Shown here: in pieces, positions 32,156-36,309 of the stretch
Layout of the letters: every line of letters begins with the position of its first letter
How positions within the stretch are numbered: the first letter of the stretch is position 1
Origin: Shinella curvata
Lineage (GTDB): Bacteria > Pseudomonadota > Alphaproteobacteria > Rhizobiales > Rhizobiaceae
DNA: 36,309 nucleotides
Assembly (NCBI RefSeq): GCF_022899935.1
Contig: NZ_JALJCJ010000013.1
Location: forward strand, 1 to 36,309
Direction: 5' to 3'
The notes under the pieces: model-generated
Seen by the model: only the letters and a program-made list of their open reading frames with translations
Database searches by the model: none
Told to the model about the DNA's origin: nothing
Made by a program: the position numbers and the translations under genes

Positions 32156-33469
32156 TTACTTGATGTAGCCGGCGCGCGTCATGTCGCGCTCGACCTGGGC
32201 TTGCGCCGCCTCGAGCGCGGCATCGACCGTCTGCTGGCCGGCAAGCGCTGCGCTGACCTGCTGGCCGACGAAAGTGCCGATCGCCTGGAATTCCGGTATG
32301 GCGACGAACTGCACGCCGGTGTAGGGCACCGGATCCTTGGTCGGCTTCGACGGGTCGGCGGACATGATCGCCTCCAGCACCGTTGCAGCGAAGGGCGCGG
32401 CCTTCTGGTATTCCGGCAGGGCGTAGGTGGATTTGCGCGTGCCCGGCGGCACCGCGACCCAGCCTTCGCTCTCGCCGACGAGCTTCACATAGTCCTTGGA
32501 GGTCGCCCATTTCAGGAAGGATTTTGCGACCTCGGCCTTCTGCGATGTCGCCGGGATCGCGAGGTTCCACGACCAGGACCAGCTGGAGCCGTTGGCCGTT
32601 TCGGCGATCGGCGCGCGGGTGAAGGCGATCTTGTCGGCGACCTGGCTCTGCTTGGGATCGTAGACGCGGCCGGCGGCCGATGTCGCATCGATCCACATGG
32701 CGCAATGGCCGGTCGCAAAGAGTGTCTGGTTCTCGTTGAAGCCGTTGGCGGTGGCGCCTTGCGGGCCGTAGTTGGTCAGCAGCGCGACATAGTCGGTGAT
32801 CGCCTTCTTCCAGGCATCCGAGTTGAGCTGCGGTTTCCAGTCCATGTCGAACCAGCGGCCGCCATAGGCGTTCACCATGGTGCCGACGAAGGCCATGTTT
32901 TCACCCCAGCCCGGCTTGCCACGCAGGCAGATGCCGTATTGCTGCTTGTCCTTGTCGGTCAGCTTGGCGGCGAATTCCTTGATCTGTTCGTAGGTCGGCT
33001 GTTCCGGCATCGTAAGGCCTGCCGCCTCGAACAGGTCCTTGCGGTAGAGCGTGAACGAGCTTTCCGTATAGAAGGGCACGGCATAGAGCTTGCCGTCGAC
33101 CGTCAGGCCGGCCTTGATGGGCTCCAGGAGGTCGCCGTAATCATAGTCGTCACCGAGATCGTCGACCGGTGCCAGCCATCCCTGCTTGCCCCAGATCGGC
33201 GCCTCGTAGCCGCCGATGGTCATGATGTCGAACTGGCCGCCCTTGGTGGCGATGTCGGTCGTCACGCGCTCGCGCAGCACGTTTTCCTCCAGCACGATCC
33301 AATTGATCTTGTTTCCGGTTTCCTTCTCCCAGGCGCCGGAAAGCTTCTGCATGATGATCATGTCGCCGTTGTTGACAGTGGCGATGCTGATGTCTTCGGC
33401 CTGCGCAAGGCCGGTCATCAGGCCGAGGCCGACGGCGGACGACGATAGAATGCGGGTCATGTTCCTCAT
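32156..33469 (-). CDS. Polyol ABC transporter substrate-binding protein (SmoE/MtlE-like)
   Basis: Periplasmic binding protein of 437 residues from the extracellular solute-binding family 1, sorbitol/mannitol type. A Sec signal (MRNMTRILSSSAVGLGLMTG) ends at AQA, about residue 24. FDIMTIGGYEAPIWGKQGWL and YAVPFYTESSFTLYRKDLFEAAGL match the polyol-binding subgroup. GGRWFDMDWKPQLNSDAWKKA is another block. AGGAGGA lies seven bases before ATG 33469. The matching permease begins at 36103 on the other strand, so the transporter genes are divided between two divergent operons. The likely ligand is a hexitol such as galactitol or D-altritol. Confidence 0.9.
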   Translation of the reverse strand: MRNMTRILSSSAVGLGLMTGLAQAEDISIATVNNGDMIIMQKLSGAWEKETGNKINWIVLEENVLRERVTTDIATKGGQFDIMTIGGYEAPIWGKQGWLAPVDDLGDDYDYGDLLEPIKAGLTVDGKLYAVPFYTESSFTLYRKDLFEAAGLTMPEQPTYEQIKEFAAKLTDKDKQQYGICLRGKPGWGENMAFVGTMVNAYGGRWFDMDWKPQLNSDAWKKAITDYVALLTNYGPQGATANGFNENQTLFATGHCAMWIDATSAAGRVYDPKQSQVADKIAFTRAPIAETANGSSWSWSWNLAIPATSQKAEVAKSFLKWATSKDYVKLVGESEGWVAVPPGTRKSTYALPEYQKAAPFAATVLEAIMSADPSKPTKDPVPYTGVQFVAIPEFQAIGTFVGQQVSAALAGQQTVDAALEAAQAQVERDMTRAGYIK

Positions 33470-33493
33470 TGGTCCGTTCCTCCTTTACGGATG

Positions 33494-33519
33494 TTCACGC
33501 ATAAAATGTCATGCGTAAA
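33494..33519. promoter_or_regulatory. Operator-like inverted repeat at polyol-binding-protein promoter
   Basis: TTCACGCAT (33494-33502) and ATGCGTAAA (33511-33519) form an inverted repeat with eight of nine positions matching, separated by eight bases. It begins four bases downstream of the -10 box and covers the probable transcription start of the minus-strand operon, an ideal place for a repressor. The TTTACGC half-site recurs upstream of the plus-strand kinase, and the LacI regulator in the cluster is the natural candidate. Confidence 0.55.
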
Positions 33520-33522
33520 GTT

Positions 33523-33552
33523 TTTATCGAGTGAAGTGGCGGTTATTGTCAA
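33523..33552 (-). promoter_or_regulatory. Promoter of the polyol-binding-protein operon
   Basis: On the minus strand a perfect -35 TTGACA (33547-33552) is followed after 18 bases by GATAAA (33523-33528) as -10. Transcription would begin near 33515, inside the inverted repeat, about 45 bases before the ATG at 33469. Confidence 0.55.
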
Positions 33553-33690
33553 GCGGCAAAATTCGCATCCTGCCTGATGCGGTGACGCGTTGCGGCACCA
33601 ATCGGCTGTTTCAAAAGAGAATAAGTGGCAAAAGTACATTTTCTGACCGAGTGTTTGTGCTTTCAGCCTACGGACCTGTTTGGTCATAAA

Positions 33691-33740
33691 TTTACACGCG
33701 TAAAAAATTATTGACTTTTATTGGGCGCTTCCGTTATCAC
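33691..33740 (+). promoter_or_regulatory. Operator and promoter of the kinase operon
   Basis: TTTACACGCGTAAA (33691-33704) is a near-perfect palindrome with one mismatched pair and shares the TTTAC/GTAAA arms with the repeat at 33494-33519. Six bases later comes TTGACT (33711-33716) as -35 and, after 18 bases, TATCAC (33735-33740) as a weak -10. Transcription would start near 33747. This supports co-regulation of the two divergent arms. Confidence 0.5.
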
Positions 33741-33791
33741 CGATAGGAGATGATCGCGGCTGCCTCGGGGTCCTGCGACGGGGAGGATGCA

Positions 33792-34781
33792 TTGAAAAGA
33801 GCAAGCACATTGGCGCCGGAGGCCCTGGGGCCGACGGTGACCGTCGGCGAAATCCTGGTGGAAATCATGGCGACGACGGTCGGCGCCGGATTCCTGTCAC
33901 CCCAGCCGCTTGTCGGCCCGTTCGCCAGCGGCGCGCCGGCGATCTTCATCGATCAGGTCGCGCAATTCGGCGGGGCGGCGGGTATCGTCGCGGCCGTTGG
34001 TGCGGATGACTTTGGCACGCTCAATGTGGAACGGTTGCGGACGGATGGCGTCGATGTCTCGGCCGTCGCGATCGTGCCTGGCAAGCCGACCGGCAGCGCC
34101 TTCGTGCGGTATCGGGCCGACGGTTCGCGTGACTTCGTTTACAACATCACCCATTCCGCGGCCGGGGATACGAGCATGACGGCGGCGGCGCGGACGCTTA
34201 TCGCGCGCGGGGGACATGTCCATGTCATGGGCTCCGCCTTCGCGATTCCTGGCATCGGTGCGGTCATTCTCGAGGCTGTCGCCTCCATCAGGGCGCGCGG
34301 AGGCTCGGTCTCCTTCGATCCGAATATCCGCAAGGAACTGGCCCAGGGCGACGAAGGCCGCAGGCTCATCGACGACATGCTGGCGGTGACCGATCTCCTG
34401 CTGCCCTCGGGCGACGAATTGCTTGTTGCCGCCGATGCGGCGACGGAACCTGCCGCCATCGCGCGCCTGCTCGATCTCGGTATCGGCGAAGTCGTGCTGA
34501 AGCGTGGCAGCGCCGGCTCCAGCCACTTCAGCCGCGCGTTCGGTCGCGTCGATTGCCCGGCCTTTGCCGTGGAGGAAGTCGACCCGACGGGGGCGGGTGA
34601 CTGTTTTGGCGCGGCCTATCTCACCAGCCGCCGCGCGGGTTTGCCGCCCGCCCGAGCGCTCCTCTATGCCAATGCCGCGGGTGCCCGCACGGTTACCCGC
34701 CAGGGACCGATGGAAGGGGTTTCCAGCCGCGAGGACCTTGAGCGTTTCATCGCGGCGGCCGGTCGGGAGGTGAAGCAATGA
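33792..34781 (+). CDS. PfkB-family sugar kinase (D-tagatose kinase candidate)
   Basis: Ribokinase/PfkB-family kinase of 329 residues. [10 protein letters not shown] is the N-terminal signature and [17 protein letters not shown] the substrate-side block. [20 protein letters not shown] near the C-terminus contains the catalytic Asp and anion hole (second PfkB signature). In the Agrobacterium altritol/galactitol pathway, a PF00294 kinase phosphorylates D-tagatose to D-tagatose 6-phosphate, and the neighbours here fit that role. Start: TTG 33792 has GGGAGG five bases upstream. ATG 33750, 14 codons earlier, has GGAG touching the ATG and would be nearly leaderless given the promoter near 33735, so TTG is preferred with moderate certainty. 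It overlaps the next gene by four bases. Confidence 0.85.
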   Translation: MKRASTLAPEALGPTVTVGEILVEIMATTVGAGFLSPQPLVGPFASGAPAIFIDQVAQFGGAAGIVAAVGADDFGTLNVERLRTDGVDVSAVAIVPGKPTGSAFVRYRADGSRDFVYNITHSAAGDTSMTAAARTLIARGGHVHVMGSAFAIPGIGAVILEAVASIRARGGSVSFDPNIRKELAQGDEGRRLIDDMLAVTDLLLPSGDELLVAADAATEPAAIARLLDLGIGEVVLKRGSAGSSHFSRAFGRVDCPAFAVEEVDPTGAGDCFGAAYLTSRRAGLPPARALLYANAAGARTVTRQGPMEGVSSREDLERFIAAAGREVKQ

Positions 34782-36046
34782 CCCGTTTTCTCACGAATCT
34801 TGCCGGAGCCCGTCGTGCGGGCCGGCCCTGTGGCATCGCCTCCGTCTGTTCTGCCCATCCAACCGTGTTGCGTGCGGCGCTGCGCCGTGCCGCAAAGCGG
34901 GAGGGGCCGTTGCTGATCGAAGCGACCTGCAACCAGGTCAACCAGTTCGGCGGCTATACCGGGATGACGCCCGCCGATTTCATCGCCTTCGTCGAAACGA
35001 TCGCCAGGGAAGAGGGTGTCATACGGGAAAAGATCATCTTCGGCGGTGACCATCTCGGCCCCAATCCGTGGCGCAAGGAGCCAGCTTCGGTCGCGCTCGA
35101 CAAGGCGGCCGGCATGGTGGAGGCCTATGTCGCGGCCGGTTTCACGAAAATCCATCTCGATGCTTCGATGGGTTGCGCCGGCGAGCCCGTTGCCCTGGAC
35201 GATCAGACCGTGGCCGAGCGGGCTGCCGCCCTCTGTGCCATTGCAGAGCAAACCGCCAGGCGGGTGAACCTGCCCCTGCCTGTCTACATCCTCGGCACGG
35301 AAGTGCCCGTGCCCGGTGGCGCCGATCATGCGATTGCAAGCGTTGAGCCGACCGCTGCGGGGGCAGCGCGCGAAACGATCGCCGTGCACCGCGCCGCCTT
35401 TGCCAAGGCCGGTCTTTCCGATGTCTTTGAGCGGGTCATCGCCTTCGTCGTGCAGCCGGGCGTGGAGTTCGGCAGCGACAATGTCGTAGCCTACGATCCG
35501 CCGCGTGCCGCTGCTCTCAGCGCCCTGCTGGACGAAGAGCCCACGCTGGTGTTCGAGGCGCATTCCACCGATTACCAGACAGAGGCGGCGCTGGCCGCGC
35601 TGGTTGCCGATGGGTTTCCTATCCTGAAGGTCGGACCGGGCCTCACCTTCGCCTATCGCGAGGCGCTCTACGCGCTCGATCTCGTCGCCTCCGACATCGT
35701 GCCGGCCTATGGCGACCGTCCGCTGGCGCAGGCGATGGAGGCGCTGATGCTCGCCGTGCCGGACTATTGGAGCGGCTACTATCATGGCGACGAGACGGCG
35801 CTGCGTATCCAGCGCCATTTCAGCTACAGCGACCGCATCCGCTATTATTGGACCCGACCGGAGGCAGCAGCGGGTGTCTCGGCTCTGCTGGCGGCGCTTG
35901 ATGGGGTGCACATTCCCGAAACGGTGCTGCACCAGTATCTGCCGGGCATCACGCCCGAAGAGGCGGGCAGCGCTGAAGACATCCTGATCGCGGCGGTGGA
36001 CCGGGTTCTGGCGATCTACGACAACGCGGCGGCAATCCGGCCGTGA
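34778..36046 (+). CDS. PF08013 (KbaZ/GatZ-like) protein, likely D-tagatose-6-phosphate 4-epimerase
   Basis: Protein of 422 residues in the family once called tagatose-bisphosphate aldolase non-catalytic subunit (GatZ/KbaZ). Landmarks are [51 protein letters not shown] and [11 protein letters not shown]; late in the chain is [16 protein letters not shown]08013 member in Agrobacterium was shown to epimerise D-tagatose 6-phosphate at C4 to fructose 6-phosphate in the D-altritol/galactitol pathway. No KbaY/GatY aldolase partner gene is seen in the window, which favours the epimerase role. ATG 34778 overlaps the kinase stop (ATGA). Confidence 0.87.
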   Translation: MTRFLTNLAGARRAGRPCGIASVCSAHPTVLRAALRRAAKREGPLLIEATCNQVNQFGGYTGMTPADFIAFVETIAREEGVIREKIIFGGDHLGPNPWRKEPASVALDKAAGMVEAYVAAGFTKIHLDASMGCAGEPVALDDQTVAERAAALCAIAEQTARRVNLPLPVYILGTEVPVPGGADHAIASVEPTAAGAARETIAVHRAAFAKAGLSDVFERVIAFVVQPGVEFGSDNVVAYDPPRAAALSALLDEEPTLVFEAHSTDYQTEAALAALVADGFPILKVGPGLTFAYREALYALDLVASDIVPAYGDRPLAQAMEALMLAVPDYWSGYYHGDETALRIQRHFSYSDRIRYYWTRPEAAAGVSALLAALDGVHIPETVLHQYLPGITPEEAGSAEDILIAAVDRVLAIYDNAAAIRP

Positions 36047-36056
36047 CGAAGAGCGT

Positions 36057-36077
36057 GCGGCGGGCTGATCCCGCCGC
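36057..36077 (+). other. Hairpin between PF08013 gene and permease
   Basis: GCGGCGGG (36057-36064) pairs with CCCGCCGC (36070-36077) around CTGAT, eleven bases after the stop codon. No T-tract follows. It probably modulates mRNA stability or read-through into the permease gene. Confidence 0.5.
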
Positions 36078-36102
36078 CTGAGGACTTGGGGAGGTCAGGT
36101 TT

Positions 36103-36309
36103 ATGGCGACGGAGAACACGCGCGGCTTGGCGCGGATGATGTTGGCACCCTCAGTGGGTTTGCTGTTGGTCTGGATGATCGTGCCGCTTGCGATGACGCT
36201 GTGGTTTTCGTTCCAGAACTACAATCTCCTGGACCCGGCCAATGTCAGCTGGGCGGGGCTGTTCAACTACCAGTATTTCTACACCGATCCCGCCTTCTTC
36301 CAGTCGATC
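36103..36309 (+). CDS. Sugar/polyol ABC permease (SmoF/MalF-like), truncated by window edge
   Basis: The first 69 codons of an inner-membrane permease. After a short tail (MATENTRGLARMMLAPSVG) comes a hydrophobic helix LLLVWMIVPLAMTLWFSF, then QNYNLLDP and WAGLFNYQYFYTDPAFFQSI. This is the standard opening of the MalF-type sugar permeases that serve sorbitol/mannitol transporters. GGGGAGG eight bases before ATG 36103 is a strong site. It is probably the partner of the binding protein encoded at 32156-33469. The remainder, the second permease and the ATPase should lie beyond the window. Confidence 0.88.
   Translation, partial: MATENTRGLARMMLAPSVGLLLVWMIVPLAMTLWFSFQNYNLLDPANVSWAGLFNYQYFYTDPAFFQSI

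Noticed and set aside
30307-33448. Large plus-strand frames (531 and 575 codons) opposite the dehydrogenases and polyol-binding protein
   Set aside because: Antisense to genes with complete cofactor, zinc and signal-peptide motifs.

Overview
The window is high-GC DNA typical of a Rhizobiaceae-type alphaproteobacterium (Agrobacterium, Rhizobium, Shinella or a relative; inferred from gene content only). It is almost entirely nutrient scavenging: four binding-protein-dependent transport systems, each with catabolic genes, plus two MFS carriers, a glutaminase and a cold-shock protein. No tRNA, rRNA, insertion sequence, phage gene or CRISPR array is visible.

Region A (1-771) has no intact gene. 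It holds a broken glutathione S-transferase 3' end and a repeat-rich promoter. Region B (772-12236, +) is one tightly packed operon ending at a clear terminator. It encodes an amidase, a complete Dpp/Opp-type ABC transporter whose two ATPases are fused, a DeoR repressor, an M20 amidohydrolase, two tandem choline/aminoglycoside-type kinases and an inositol-monophosphatase-fold phosphatase. The logic is import, amide cleavage, phosphorylation and dephosphorylation of an unknown amide. The first ATPase half has lost three catalytic positions.

Region C (12346-15399, -) is a TRAP transporter (M, Q, P). Region D (15817-20156) has a glutaminase and a DHA2-type MFS carrier (+), a convergent Fsr-like MFS carrier (-) and a small cold-shock protein (-).

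Region E (28957 down to 20364, -) is the most unusual part: nine genes with overlaps or short gaps. They are an acylphosphatase-fold protein without catalytic residues, a stand-alone Rieske [2Fe-2S] protein, a Rieske oxygenase catalytic domain lacking its own Rieske centre, a glutathione S-transferase, a deaminase-type amidohydrolase, and a BMP-family ABC transporter (binding protein, ATPase, two permeases). A Rieske-less oxygenase, a Rieske domain in trans and a GST resemble the NdmC/NdmD/NdmE N7-demethylase of caffeine degradation. Next to a purine/pterin-type deaminase and a nucleoside-type importer, this suggests uptake, deamination and oxidative N-dealkylation of a modified purine or pterin. 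The substrate is inference.

Region F (29095-36309) is a divergent polyol cluster. On the minus strand lie a polyol-binding protein, an SDR polyol dehydrogenase, a zinc dehydrogenase and a LacI regulator. On the plus strand lie a PfkB sugar kinase, a PF08013 (KbaZ/GatZ-like) protein and the start of a sugar permease cut by the window edge. This matches the D-altritol/galactitol pathway described in Agrobacterium, in which the PF08013 protein is a D-tagatose-6-phosphate 4-epimerase. Operator-like repeats lie at both divergent promoters.

Starts were chosen by ribosome-binding site, overlap with the upstream gene and family alignment; uncertain ones are flagged in the entries.
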